NCBI GenBank assembly: GCA_049596955.1
Contig: JBMYMD010000013.1
Location: forward strand, 1-64,000
Length of the DNA: 64,000 nucleotides
Source of the DNA: UBA3478 sp049596955
GTDB lineage: Bacteria > Bacteroidota > Bacteroidia > Flavobacteriales > Flavobacteriaceae
Direction: 5' to 3'
Shown: positions 26,374-35,758 of the stretch, one piece after another
Layout: every line of letters starts with the position of its first letter
Position numbering within the stretch: position 1 is the stretch's first letter
Notes under the pieces: generated by a model
Seen by the model: the letters and a program-made list of their open reading frames with translations, nothing else
Database searches by the model: none
Told to the model about the DNA's origin: nothing
Position numbers and translations under genes: made by a program

Positions 26374-27220
26374 TTAACAATTGTTCTTTGATTTTCTCTA
26401 GATCGTCTTTCATGATGACCACTACTTTTTGCAGGGCAGCGTGATACGATTTAGAACCTATAGTATTGATTTCTCGTCCGATTTCTTGAGCGATAAAGCC
26501 AAGCTTCTTTCCCGAAGACTGTGCGTTGTTCAAAGTCTCTACAAAATAAGAGAGGTGGTTGTGGAGCCTTACTTTTTCTTCAGTAATATCGTATTTCTCG
26601 AGGTAGTAAATGAGTTCTTGTTCAAATCGATTTTCATCTACTGATTCTTTGATTTCAGCTACTGCCTTTTCCATGCGAGAACGAATTTCTTCTTTGCGAA
26701 CCACATCAATTTTTTCGACTTCTTCAAGAGAGGTTGAAATGGCTTCAATTCGATAAATAAGATCGGCTGCTAGAGCTTCTCCTTCTTGAGCTCTAAATTC
26801 GTTGAGGTGCTTAGCTGCTTTCCTAAGACCCTCTAAAACAAAGTTTTTTTCTGCCTCCTCAATTTCTTCACGGCTACTTTGCATAACGTCGGGAAGTCGC
26901 ATTGCAATTTGAAGAGTGCTCTGCTCGTCGGTGGAAACTATATCAGCTAACTGCTCCATATAGCTCCTAACTAAGGCCTTATTGATATTCGTTGCACTGT
27001 GACCTGAGTTGTTTTCAACGTGTATAAAGACCTCGACTTTGCCTCGATTGAGCTCAGTTGACAGCATCTTTCTCATGTCTAACTCAATTTCTTTATAGAC
27101 CTGAGGATGGCGAATCATCAAATCTAGATTCTTGCCGTTAAGCGCCTTTATCTCAATGCTGATTTTTTTGTGTTCGATTTGGCCTTGGAATTTTCCATAG
27201 CCGGTCATGGAATGTATCAT
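26363..27220 (-). CDS. YicC/YloC family endoribonuclease
   Basis: 285 aa. The N-terminus MIHSMTGYGK and the C-terminal EIGREINTIGSKS are the two signatures of the YicC/YloC family, whose members cut structured RNA. A central helical region (about 120-220) rich in Glu and Lys matches the family. An ATG four codons downstream is possible but would cut into the conserved N-terminal motif. It is the first gene of the operon with gmk, nadD and dgt; the promoter element is at 27236-27243. Confidence 0.9.
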   Translation of the reverse strand: MIHSMTGYGKFQGQIEHKKISIEIKALNGKNLDLMIRHPQVYKEIELDMRKMLSTELNRGKVEVFIHVENNSGHSATNINKALVRSYMEQLADIVSTDEQSTLQIAMRLPDVMQSSREEIEEAEKNFVLEGLRKAAKHLNEFRAQEGEALAADLIYRIEAISTSLEEVEKIDVVRKEEIRSRMEKAVAEIKESVDENRFEQELIYYLEKYDITEEKVRLHNHLSYFVETLNNAQSSGKKLGFIAQEIGREINTIGSKSYHAALQKVVVIMKDDLEKIKEQLLNVL

Positions 27221-27235
27221 ACACTAATTTGAAGG

Positions 27236-27243
27236 CAAAATTA
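27236..27243 (-). promoter_or_regulatory. -7 promoter element for the yicC-gmk-nadD-dgt operon
   Basis: TAATTTTG on the minus strand matches TAnnTTTG, 15 bases before the yicC ATG and 18 bases after the stop of the DUF1080 gene on the same strand. Confidence 0.45.
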
Positions 27244-27261
27244 AGGATTAAACCAATGGCT

Positions 27262-28077
27262 TTAATCTAAAGGTCTGATCCAAATGTTTCTATAGCTCAC
27301 TCGGGACTCATCCGCATGGTCTTGTAAAATCAGCGGACCATCCCCATGTGCATTATTTTTTGGCCATCCGATGTATTCGGTAGTTCCCAATATTTCAAAA
27401 TGGTCTTGAACTAAGACCCCGTTGTGAAGTACAGTTACCGTTGCCGATTTTATTTTTTCACCTTGGTCGCTAAACTCAGGCTTGTGATAAATAATATCAT
27501 AGGAATTCCACTCACCAGAAGGCACAGAAGCCATGGCTAGAGGCACAGACTGTTTATAAACAGAGGCTACTTGCCCGTTGACATAAGTCGGGTTATCGTT
27601 GTTGTCAAGAACCTGAACTTCATAAAGACCTTGAAGAAAGACACCGCTGTTCCCTCTGGATTGATTAGAGCCTTGGATTTCACTTGGCGATCTCCATTCG
27701 AGGTGTAATTGAACACTTCCAAAGTGTTCTTTAGTTTCGATATCACCAGATTTGTCTTTTACGGTCATACTGCCGTCATCGTTAAGTATCCATTCAGCTG
27801 GCCCTTGGGTCACTGAACTCTGCCACTGCTCTAAATCACTTCCGTCAAATAAAACGATGGCATCCGATGGCGGAAGACCCATCTCTCCCGGACGCACTCT
27901 TGGAGGAACAGGCTCATAAAACTCCGTTTTGCCTGGAGTCGTAGGTTCCTCACCTTCAAACAATCCAAAAGGGTTTGAGGTATTGACATTACTATTAGCT
28001 TCTTCCTCTTGTGCTGTTCCACAAGAGGTAAAAAATAATCCTAAGCCTATACTTAGCACTACAAAACCTTTTTTCAT
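27262..28077 (-). CDS. DUF1080 lipoprotein (3-keto-disaccharide hydrolase-like), copy 1
   Basis: 271 aa with a lipobox LFFTSC (Cys19) and a Pro/Glu-rich linker, then the DUF1080 concanavalin-like fold: VLFDGSDLEQWQS, LHLEWRSPSE, NSGVFLQGLYEVQVLDN, SGEWNSYDIIYHKPEF, and an ending GPLILQDHADESRVSYRNIWIRPL. DUF1080 proteins are linked to hydrolysis or elimination of 3-keto-glycosides, and the surrounding oxidoreductase genes support that. Its ATG overlaps the stop of copy 2 by one base (TAATG), so they are coupled. It is the last gene of the sugar operon. Confidence 0.9.
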   Translation of the reverse strand: MKKGFVVLSIGLGLFFTSCGTAQEEEANSNVNTSNPFGLFEGEEPTTPGKTEFYEPVPPRVRPGEMGLPPSDAIVLFDGSDLEQWQSSVTQGPAEWILNDDGSMTVKDKSGDIETKEHFGSVQLHLEWRSPSEIQGSNQSRGNSGVFLQGLYEVQVLDNNDNPTYVNGQVASVYKQSVPLAMASVPSGEWNSYDIIYHKPEFSDQGEKIKSATVTVLHNGVLVQDHFEILGTTEYIGWPKNNAHGDGPLILQDHADESRVSYRNIWIRPLD

Positions 28078-28820
28078 TACAATTTTGCGATTTTAATGTT
28101 TCTATAAGCCACTCGATCTCCGTGATCTTGCACACCGATGTGTCCATTAGGATACGCGCCAAAACCTTCCCAAGTTGCAAATTTTGAATTGGCGACCATT
28201 TCGTCCCACTCGCTTCCGTCTAGAGCGAAACTTACAATTACGGTTCCGTTTAAAGTAACTTCACCAATATTATTTACGTGGTCAATTTTTATGGTACATG
28301 TATTCCATTCACCGGCAGGTTTGGTGACATCTTCACTCGGTTCTACCATGTCGTAAAGGGCTCCTGCATGTCTATTGAGGCCATTTTTTGAATCTGGATG
28401 TCTCTCATTGTCGAGAACTTGAATTTCAGGACCCGTTTGATAGGGAGCAAAGAAGTCTTTAGATTCGTGAATCCCCCAAAATATTCCACTATTCCCACCT
28501 TCGGCAATCATCCATTCCATGGAGAGTACAAAATTGGTGTAAGTGTTTTTTGATATCAAGTTATAGGTTGCCCCTTGTGGACGTTCAGCAGGAGGGTTAA
28601 ATACCATTGCACCTTCTTCAATACTCCATGGCTCAACCACTTCACCTCCATTGTATACTTTCCAGTTGTCAAATGAAGTTCCGTCAAACAAGGTTTCCCA
28701 TTCTAAAGAGGTTGTTTCTTTCTCTGAGTCCATTGATTTGTCTTCTTCTGTTTGTTTTGCGTTGTTCTTGCATCCCAGCAATACTAAAGTTGCTAAAGTG
28801 CTTAATACTATTGTTCTCAT
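28077..28820 (-). CDS. DUF1080 lipoprotein (3-keto-disaccharide hydrolase-like), copy 2
   Basis: 247 aa with lipobox LVLLGC (Cys17). The DUF1080 domain has LFDGTSFDNWKVYNGG, FVLSMEWMIAEGGNSGIFWG, GPEIQVLDNERHPD, AGEWNTCTIKIDHVNNIGEVTLNG and a final GHIGVQDHGDRVAYRNIKI. It shares the fold with copy 1 but the two are clearly diverged (different loops around the NSGIF motif), so they probably act on different linkages or steps. It is coupled by ATGA to the upstream isomerase. Confidence 0.9.
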   Translation of the reverse strand: MRTIVLSTLATLVLLGCKNNAKQTEEDKSMDSEKETTSLEWETLFDGTSFDNWKVYNGGEVVEPWSIEEGAMVFNPPAERPQGATYNLISKNTYTNFVLSMEWMIAEGGNSGIFWGIHESKDFFAPYQTGPEIQVLDNERHPDSKNGLNRHAGALYDMVEPSEDVTKPAGEWNTCTIKIDHVNNIGEVTLNGTVIVSFALDGSEWDEMVANSKFATWEGFGAYPNGHIGVQDHGDRVAYRNIKIAKL

Positions 28821-29869
28821 ATGCCTAAAATGTTGTTTAATTTTTGTTGATCTAAATCGCCTCCAGCAAAATCGTCGAACGTTTTTTCTGTGGCTTCTAT
28901 AATGTGTTTTGCGATGAATTGTGCACCTTCACGCGCTCCCTGTTCAGGACTTTTGATGCAGCATTCCCATTCCATAACTGCCCAAACATCGCATCCGTAC
29001 TGTGTGAGTTTCGAAAAGATGGTTGCAAAATCAATTTGACCATCTCCGAGCGAACGGTAGCGACCTGCGCGATCTTGCCAGTCGTTATAACCGCCAAATG
29101 CTCCTTTTTTTCCAGTAGGATTGAACTCGGAATCTTTTACGTGAAAAGACTTGATAAACTCGTGATAGTGATCGATGTAGGTGATGTAGTCTAATTGTTG
29201 GAGGATGAAATGACTGGGGTCATAGAGAATATTTACCCTTTTGTGATTTCCTGTCGCCTCTAAAAAGCGCTCAAAAGTATCTCCATCATGAATGTCTTCA
29301 CCGGGGTGAACTTCATAGCACACATCTACACCTTCCTCGTCAAAATGATTCAATATAGGCATCCACCTCTTCGCCAGTTCCGCAAATCCGGTTTCAACTA
29401 AACCAGGTGGTCTTTGAGGCCAAGGGTGGGCAGTATGCCACAACAAAGCTCCAGAGAAGGTAGCATGTGCTTTTATACCCAATCTTCGAGAGGCTGTTGC
29501 TGCTTTTTTCACAGTTTCAACAGCCCATTCCGTTCTTGCCTTAGGATTGTTTTTAACCGCATCAGGTGCAAAATTATCAAACATAATGTCGTAGGCCGGA
29601 TGCACCGCAACCAATTGCCCCTGAAGATGCGTAGAAAGTTCAGTGATTTCAAGTCCGTAGGAGTTGATTTTTCCCTTTAAATCATCGCAATAGGTTTGGC
29701 TTTCGGCGGCCAAATCTAAATCGATTAAAAAGTGCTCCCATGTCGGGATTTGAATTCCTTTATAGCCCAAATCTGCCGCCCACTTGCACATTCCGTCCAA
29801 GGTGTTAAAGGGCGCTTTACTGTCGACAAATTGCGCTAGAAAGACTGCAGGTCCTTTAATTGTTTTCAT
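28817..29869 (-). CDS. Sugar phosphate isomerase/epimerase family TIM-barrel protein
   Basis: 350 aa, cytoplasmic, no signal peptide. AP-endonuclease-2-like TIM barrel with probable metal ligands in CYEVHPGEDIHDGD, NILYDPSHF, FHVKDSEFNPTG and the late VMEWECCIKSPEQGAREGAQFI. These enzymes isomerise or epimerise keto-sugars or inositol derivatives with a divalent metal. Its position between the Gfo/Idh/MocA dehydrogenase and the DUF1080 pair suggests it handles the keto-sugar product. The exact substrate cannot be read from the sequence. Confidence 0.88.
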   Translation of the reverse strand: MKTIKGPAVFLAQFVDSKAPFNTLDGMCKWAADLGYKGIQIPTWEHFLIDLDLAAESQTYCDDLKGKINSYGLEITELSTHLQGQLVAVHPAYDIMFDNFAPDAVKNNPKARTEWAVETVKKAATASRRLGIKAHATFSGALLWHTAHPWPQRPPGLVETGFAELAKRWMPILNHFDEEGVDVCYEVHPGEDIHDGDTFERFLEATGNHKRVNILYDPSHFILQQLDYITYIDHYHEFIKSFHVKDSEFNPTGKKGAFGGYNDWQDRAGRYRSLGDGQIDFATIFSKLTQYGCDVWAVMEWECCIKSPEQGAREGAQFIAKHIIEATEKTFDDFAGGDLDQQKLNNILGI

Positions 29870-29878
29870 AATTTATAT

Positions 29879-31018
29879 TTAGTCGTCTAGTTTAATCCAA
29901 ACATTACCTTGGCCATGTGATGCAACGGTTGCTTCGATAAAATTTAAACCGCGAACACCATCGTGAACCCCGGGATAAGCTCCTGAATCTACTTCTTCGC
30001 CTCTAATTGCTTTGGCCATTCCTCTGTAGATATTACCCATGGCATCAAAAATACCTTCTGGATGTCCGGGAGGAATCTTAGACGCTTCTAAAGATTGCTC
30101 AAAATTGTACTGATGTCCGGGTTTGAGCACTTGTAGAGGTTTGCCTTCTTGCAAGAAATAGAGGTAGTTGGGATTTTCTTGTTCCCATTTTAAAGCTCCT
30201 GTTTTACCGTAAATGGCCACAGTGAAATTGTTTTCTTCGGCGGTTGCTATTTGCGAAGCACGTATAACTCCTTTGACATGCTCTTCAACACGTATGAGAA
30301 TGGTTCCGTCTACGTCCATTTCATTGTCGCCGTATACATGGTTAAAGTCTGCTAAAATGCTTTTGATCTTAAGGCCAGAAGTGTATTCAAGCATTTGAAA
30401 GGCGTGTGTGCCAATATCACCGATACAACAGCTGATACCTGATTTTGTTGGGTCTAGCCTCCAAGTGGCCTTGCGTTTTTCTTCATCGTGTATGATAGGG
30501 TTGATCCAACCTTGATAATATTGTGCATCCAGTTTTTGTACCTTACCGATAAGACCAGCTTTGATCATTTGCCTCATCTGCCTAACCATGGGATATCCCG
30601 TATAGGTATGCGTAAGAGCAAAAAGGACATTTTTTTCTTGCTGAATCGCCAACAGTTCTTTGGCCTCGTCGTGAGTCATGGTCATCGGCTTTTCACAAAT
30701 GACATTTATTCCCGCTTGCATAAGGGTTTTAGCCATTGGATAGTGCAGAAAGTTGGGCGTCAAAATACTCACCACTTCAACGCGTTCCCCTTCGGGAAGT
30801 TTTAATTCTTCTTCTACAAGCTCTTCAACAGTGGCATAGATGCGATTCGTTGGAATATCAATCTCTTTTGCAAATTCAAGACTGATGGCTTTATCTGGAT
30901 TAAAAACACCTCCGATGATTTCGTAATCATCGTGCATGTATGCGGCTATTCGGTGAACGATACCAATAAGGGAATCTCCACCACCTCCAAGTATTCCTAA
31001 TTTTATTCTTTTGGGCAT
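29879..31018 (-). CDS. Gfo/Idh/MocA family NAD(P)-dependent oxidoreductase
   Basis: 379 aa. The N-terminal Rossmann fold starts with KLGILGGGGDSLIGIVHR. The family EKP motif is in INVICEKPMTMTHDEA. The C-terminal substrate domain contains the conserved SCCIGDIGTHAFQM segment, with the catalytic His in GDIGTH. There is no signal peptide, so it works in the cytoplasm, probably reducing a 3-keto sugar or oxidising a cyclitol. It lies ten bases upstream of the isomerase gene in the same operon. Confidence 0.92.
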   Translation of the reverse strand: MPKRIKLGILGGGGDSLIGIVHRIAAYMHDDYEIIGGVFNPDKAISLEFAKEIDIPTNRIYATVEELVEEELKLPEGERVEVVSILTPNFLHYPMAKTLMQAGINVICEKPMTMTHDEAKELLAIQQEKNVLFALTHTYTGYPMVRQMRQMIKAGLIGKVQKLDAQYYQGWINPIIHDEEKRKATWRLDPTKSGISCCIGDIGTHAFQMLEYTSGLKIKSILADFNHVYGDNEMDVDGTILIRVEEHVKGVIRASQIATAEENNFTVAIYGKTGALKWEQENPNYLYFLQEGKPLQVLKPGHQYNFEQSLEASKIPPGHPEGIFDAMGNIYRGMAKAIRGEEVDSGAYPGVHDGVRGLNFIEATVASHGQGNVWIKLDD

Positions 31019-31028
31019 GTTTAGTTTA

Positions 31029-32252
31029 TTAAGAGTTATAGTCTATTTTTTCATCTTTAAAAGTAAGGCTGAATAGCACAAACACCAAAACAGCAAATAG
31101 TGCAGGTGCCTGCCATATGCTTTTCCAATCGTGTATTTCATCTATAAGATAGTAATCAGCTATACCTCCAGCGATCTCAAATCCTATGAGCATTCCAACT
31201 CCATAAGTAGCCAGAGTGATAAGACCTTGAGCAGCACTTTTGTTTTCCTCACTAGCCTTTGCATCGGTATAAATTTGTCCCGACACAAAAAAGAAGTCAT
31301 AACAAATGCCGTGCAGGGCAATACCAATGAGAAGCATATAGGCTTTTTCATCAACATCTCCATAGGCAAAAAGTAGGTAGCGAATTCCCCAAGCGAGCAT
31401 ACCGATTAAAATGGTTTTTTTGAAACCAAATCTTTTGAAAAAAACAGGAAGCGCTAAAATGAATAGGGCCTCTGAAATTTGACCGATAGACATTTTAGCC
31501 GCGGGATTAGCCATACCAATTTCACTTAAAAAAGGAGCGGCGTTTTGATAGTAAAATGCCAGAGGAATACAGATTAAAACAGAGGCGACAAAAAAGATTA
31601 AAAAGTTGCGCTCTTTTAATAAACTCAAGGCGTCTAATCCTAATATTTTAACTAAACTGACATTTTCTTTCTGTGTAGATGGCGGGGTTTTGGGAAGGGA
31701 AAAACTAAAAACACCCAAGAGAGCCGATGCGGCCGCTGTCATTAAAAAAGTGTTTTTCATTGCCCCTTGAGCGATTGCTTCTTGACTATCCCATTGAAAT
31801 AGATACGAAATAGCCATTCCAGATAAAATCCAACCTACAGTTCCAAAAACTCTTATGCTCGAAAATTCTTTAGCAGTATCGCTCATTTGGTGAAATGAAA
31901 TCGAATTTACTAAGGCCAGAGTAGGCATATAGGCAATCATATAACCGAGAACATAAGGGTAAAACACTTCAAATGAAGTGATTTGTGACATTTGATACAT
32001 CAAAAAAGCCCCGATCAAATGAAGTACGCCCAATATGCGTTCGGCGTTAAAAAATCGATCTGCAATAAGGCCTATAATAAATGGGGCAATAATGGCACCC
32101 CAAGATTGAGTAGAAAAAGCTTTCGCAGCTTCTGCACCACTAGCATTTAAATTTTCACTGAGAAAAATCCCGAAGGTGACAAACCATCCGCCCCAGATGA
32201 AAAATTCTAAAAACATCATCAGGGACAATTGTAATCGCGTGCTGTTTTTCAT
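31029..32252 (-). CDS. MFS permease of the nucleoside:H+ symporter (NupG/XapB) family
   Basis: 407 aa with about twelve transmembrane helices. The start LQLSLMMFLEFFIWGGWFVTFGIFL and the following WGAIIAPFIIGLIADRFFNAERILG loop resemble the Nuc_H_symport family. In Bacteroidota such permeases often lie in sugar clusters, and here it probably imports the keto-sugar or monosaccharide released in the periplasm. It is coupled by ATGA overlap to the upstream TIM-barrel lipoprotein. Confidence 0.88.
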   Translation of the reverse strand: MKNSTRLQLSLMMFLEFFIWGGWFVTFGIFLSENLNASGAEAAKAFSTQSWGAIIAPFIIGLIADRFFNAERILGVLHLIGAFLMYQMSQITSFEVFYPYVLGYMIAYMPTLALVNSISFHQMSDTAKEFSSIRVFGTVGWILSGMAISYLFQWDSQEAIAQGAMKNTFLMTAAASALLGVFSFSLPKTPPSTQKENVSLVKILGLDALSLLKERNFLIFFVASVLICIPLAFYYQNAAPFLSEIGMANPAAKMSIGQISEALFILALPVFFKRFGFKKTILIGMLAWGIRYLLFAYGDVDEKAYMLLIGIALHGICYDFFFVSGQIYTDAKASEENKSAAQGLITLATYGVGMLIGFEIAGGIADYYLIDEIHDWKSIWQAPALFAVLVFVLFSLTFKDEKIDYNS

Positions 32253-33211
32253 TTAAGCAAGGTTTTTTCAATAAGGGCTTTACTGGCCATGATGCCTTCT
32301 TCTTCTGATAATTCATCACCTTCAAATTCAACACCAATGAAACCTTGGTAATCAGAATTTTTGACGATTTCCATCATTTTGGCATAGTCAATATTGCGCT
32401 CGTTACCTCGCTCATCAAAGGTGTATGTTTTAGCGCTCACCGCTTTTGCATAAGGCATTAATTCTTTAACACCAAGGTACTTGTCGTACTCATCAGTACA
32501 TGTGCGTTCTCCTGTACTTCCGTATTCTGAGGCCATACAAAAGTTTCCGAAATCAGGCAGTGAACCGCAGTTAGGCATATTTACGGCTTTTAGGACTTCT
32601 GAGAGTTTTGCCGCATTTGAAGAAAGTCCACCGTGATTCTCTACAATGACATTAATGTTTTTTTCTAGGGCATAAGATCCAAGTGCTTTCATGCCAAGCA
32701 CCGAAGTTTCTATCCATGTTTCCGCATCTGAACTTCCGTGTAGATTAACGCGAATAGAGTGACACCCTAAAGCTGCAGCAGCATCAACCCATCTTTTGTG
32801 GTTTTCCACAGCTTCGTTGCGTTCTGCTTCATCCTCAGCTGAGAGGTTTCCCTCTCCGTCAATCATAATTAATACGTTGCGAACGTTGTGCGCCTCGCTT
32901 GCGGCAAGTGATTTTTCTATGAAGGATTGCATGCCTGCTTCAGGGCTTTCTGCATTTTCGAAATGTGGCCTGTAGAGTTGATTGACGTATTCAATACCTT
33001 CAAAACCCATTTCACTAGCTCTTTTTGCAAAGTCAAAGGGATCCATACTTCCGTTTCGGATTTGTTTGTTCATGGACCACTGCGCAAGTGATAGTTGATA
33101 TTTTGGAGCGGTCTCTTCAGATGAAACTGTTGTTTCTTTTTGTTTACAAGCAGTAAAACATATAAGCGCTGCAATGAGCACATATTTTGAGGTAAGATTA
33201 ATGTTTAGCAT
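32249..33211 (-). CDS. Exported TIM-barrel sugar isomerase-like lipoprotein
   Basis: 320 aa. A signal peptide with lipobox CFTAC (Cys22) sends it to the periplasm as a lipoprotein, unlike the cytoplasmic homologue at 28817. The TIM-barrel segments are FDFAKRASEMGFEGIEYV, NVLIMIDGEGNLS, CHSIRVNLHG, INVIVENHGGLSSN, CGSLPDFGNFC and a final FIGVEFEGDELSEEEGI. It resembles hydroxypyruvate-isomerase-like and sugar-phosphate-isomerase families, probably acting on a free sugar outside the cytoplasm. It is the first gene of the six-gene minus-strand operon. Confidence 0.88.
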   Translation of the reverse strand: MLNINLTSKYVLIAALICFTACKQKETTVSSEETAPKYQLSLAQWSMNKQIRNGSMDPFDFAKRASEMGFEGIEYVNQLYRPHFENAESPEAGMQSFIEKSLAASEAHNVRNVLIMIDGEGNLSAEDEAERNEAVENHKRWVDAAAALGCHSIRVNLHGSSDAETWIETSVLGMKALGSYALEKNINVIVENHGGLSSNAAKLSEVLKAVNMPNCGSLPDFGNFCMASEYGSTGERTCTDEYDKYLGVKELMPYAKAVSAKTYTFDERGNERNIDYAKMMEIVKNSDYQGFIGVEFEGDELSEEEGIMASKALIEKTLLK

Positions 33212-33360
33212 CGGTTTAAATTATTGATTTTAACAGTTGTTATTATTGAAATTAGCCTTGAAAATTATAAGGTTTTCAATTGTGAGGACAGATTTCTAAA
33301 TAAATGTAGAAAATTTAAGCAAGAATTTATACATTTAATATTCTAAACCGAAGACTAAGC

Positions 33361-35085
33361 ATGAATAAATTCTATTACAACGAACCTCGCGACTCTTATG
33401 ACGCTATTGTAGTCGGAACTGGAATCAGTGGAGGATGGGCCGCTAAAGAGCTCTGCGAGAAAGGATTAAAAACCTTGGTGCTTGAAAGAGGGCCTATGGT
33501 AAAACACAGAGAAGATTATCCAACTGCCAATAATGATCCTTGGGATTATCCACATGGAGAGACGCCTACCCAGGAAATGCTCAAAAGGCAACCCAAACAA
33601 TCACGTACGGGATACACTACTAGAATGTCTTCTGCACATTGGTTTGTAGATGATATTGATCATCCTTACAACGAAATCAAACAATTTGATTGGATGCGTG
33701 GTTATCATGTAGGTGGTCGTTCAATTATGTGGGGTAGACAATCCTATAGACACAGTGATATTGATTTTACTGCCAATAAGCGAGAAGGTATTGCAGTTGA
33801 TTGGCCGATTCGATACAAAGACATTAAGCCGTGGTACGATAAAGTAGAGGCTTATATTGGAGTCTCTGGTGAAAATCGTGGACTAAAGCAATTGCCTGAT
33901 GGTGTTTTTGAGCCTGCCTTTGAATATAACTGTGTTGAAAAAGTTTTTCGTGAAAAAGTAGAATCAGGATTTGAGGATGGCCGAGTAGTGACTATGGGTC
34001 GTACAGCGCACATCAATAGCGATAAAAAATTTGATGGAGACGGACGTATTCGTTGTCAAACTCGTAACCGTTGTATTAGAGGGTGTCCTTTTGGAGCCTA
34101 TTTTAGTAGTAACAGTTCTACTTTACCTGCAGCAGAAGCTACGGGGAATATGACATTGCGTCCAGATTCAATTGTACATGAAATCATGTACGATGCCGAT
34201 ACTCAAAAAGCAACGGGTGTAAAAGTAATAGACAGAGAGACCAAAGAGACTTTTGAATTTAAGGCTAAGGTCGTTTTCTTATGTGCATCAGCAGTGGCCT
34301 CAACTGCCATTTTAATGCAATCAAAATCAGATCGTTTTCCTAACGGAATGGGTAATGACTCTGGCGAATTAGGGCACAACATCATGGATCACCACTTTAA
34401 AGCAGGTGCGATGGGCCGCTTTGACGGTTTTGAAGACCAATATTACAAGGGTCGAAGACCTACAGGATTGTACATTCCTCGTTTTAGAAACATCGGTGGT
34501 GGCACTGATATGAAAGAATTTAAAAGAGGTTATGGATATCAAGGAGGAGGATCTAGAGGCAATTTTACTGAGTTAATTGCAGAAACAAAAGGATTTGGAG
34601 CCGAATTGAAAGATGCCATTTTCCAACCTGGAGATTGGAATATCGGAATGACTGCTTTTGGTGAAATATTGCCATACCACGATAATAAAATGATGTTAGA
34701 TTACGATCGTCTTGATCAATGGGGGCTCCCAACAGTGACCTTTGACGCTGAAATTCGAGACAACGAACTTGCGATGCGTAAGGATATGCAAGAACAAGGT
34801 GTCGAAATGTTGAAAAAAGCTGGAGCCAAGGACGTAATGGGTTATGATGCGCATTACGGGTTTGGAAATGGAATTCATGAAATGGGTACTGCTCGTATGG
34901 GTAGAGACGCCAAAACATCAGTCGTTAATGGACACAATCAATTACATGCTGTGAAGAACGTATATGTAACCGATGGAGCATTCATGACTTCAGGAGCATG
35001 TGTCAACCCTTCACTAACCTACATGGCATTTACAGCAAGAGCTGCTGATCATGCCGTAAATGAACTCAAAAAAGGAAACATCTAA
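33361..35085 (+). CDS. GMC family FAD-dependent sugar dehydrogenase
   Basis: 574 aa. FAD-binding GxGxxG is in AIVVGTGISGGWAAKELCEKG (about residues 15-34), with the glycine-rich GYHVGGRSIMWG loop. The C-terminal catalytic pair region is GIHEMGTARMG and CVNPSLTYMAFTARAADHA. Cysteines 232, 238 and 242 (C-x5-C-x3-C) match the cluster-binding spacing seen in bacterial FAD glucose dehydrogenases, so it may carry an Fe-S cluster. There is no signal peptide of its own; it should be exported by Tat with the next gene's product. Likely role: oxidising glycosides at C3. Confidence 0.9.
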   Translation: MNKFYYNEPRDSYDAIVVGTGISGGWAAKELCEKGLKTLVLERGPMVKHREDYPTANNDPWDYPHGETPTQEMLKRQPKQSRTGYTTRMSSAHWFVDDIDHPYNEIKQFDWMRGYHVGGRSIMWGRQSYRHSDIDFTANKREGIAVDWPIRYKDIKPWYDKVEAYIGVSGENRGLKQLPDGVFEPAFEYNCVEKVFREKVESGFEDGRVVTMGRTAHINSDKKFDGDGRIRCQTRNRCIRGCPFGAYFSSNSSTLPAAEATGNMTLRPDSIVHEIMYDADTQKATGVKVIDRETKETFEFKAKVVFLCASAVASTAILMQSKSDRFPNGMGNDSGELGHNIMDHHFKAGAMGRFDGFEDQYYKGRRPTGLYIPRFRNIGGGTDMKEFKRGYGYQGGGSRGNFTELIAETKGFGAELKDAIFQPGDWNIGMTAFGEILPYHDNKMMLDYDRLDQWGLPTVTFDAEIRDNELAMRKDMQEQGVEMLKKAGAKDVMGYDAHYGFGNGIHEMGTARMGRDAKTSVVNGHNQLHAVKNVYVTDGAFMTSGACVNPSLTYMAFTARAADHAVNELKKGNI

Positions 35086-35087
35086 TT

Positions 35088-35738
35088 ATGGAAAGAAGAA
35101 CCGCACTAAAAAATATGGGCAAAGTTTTTGGCTTTGCCGTAGCTACTCCAACTTTCTTAAGTATTCTCGAAAGTTGTCAAAACAGCCAGTTTGCAGATTG
35201 GACACCTAAATTCTTTACTCAAGATCAGGGAGAATATGTAGGAAGGATGTTAGACGTCTTATTACCAAAGACAGATACACCTAGTGCAACAGAGCTCAAT
35301 GTTCACGTTTTTATCGATGAGTTGGCCAATGCTACTTTTGACGATGCCCGAAAGGCAGATGTTCAAATGTTACTCAATGCATGCATGAATCAGACATTAT
35401 CCATGTCTGAGGTTGACAGCGCAAATGACTTAAGCGATGAAATGATCGCTAATGCGTTGACTTCGTTCTACGGAGAGCTAGATGAAGAAACCGCTCAAAA
35501 GCATGCTGAAGCCTCAAAAGCCTATCAAATGGCAAAGATGAATGGCGAAACAGCTTCTTTAGAAGAGGAGGTTGCCGCTCGAAGTTTTGCAAATGAAATT
35601 CGAAACCTTGCGATCAGCGCATATAAAAACACAGAGTACATAGGTGAAGAAGTATTGGCTTATCTGCCAGTACCAGGACCTTACGTAGGCTGTGCAGATG
35701 TCCAGGAATTGACTCAAGGACGAGCCTGGTCATTATAG
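35088..35738 (+). CDS. Gluconate 2-dehydrogenase subunit 3 family protein (Tat-type partner of the GMC enzyme)
   Basis: 216 aa. The N-terminus MERRTALKNMGKVFGFAVATPTFL carries a twin-arginine-like signal, followed by a Cys (ILESCQ) that could also act as a lipobox. The mature part matches the subunit 3 family: YVGRMLDVLLPKTDTPSATELNVHVFIDELA and a helical bundle. In related dehydrogenases the small subunit carries the FAD subunit across the membrane. It begins two bases after the GMC gene, and a strong terminator follows. Confidence 0.9.
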   Translation: MERRTALKNMGKVFGFAVATPTFLSILESCQNSQFADWTPKFFTQDQGEYVGRMLDVLLPKTDTPSATELNVHVFIDELANATFDDARKADVQMLLNACMNQTLSMSEVDSANDLSDEMIANALTSFYGELDEETAQKHAEASKAYQMAKMNGETASLEEEVAARSFANEIRNLAISAYKNTEYIGEEVLAYLPVPGPYVGCADVQELTQGRAWSL

Positions 35739-35758
35739 AAAGAAAGTATTTCAATTGT

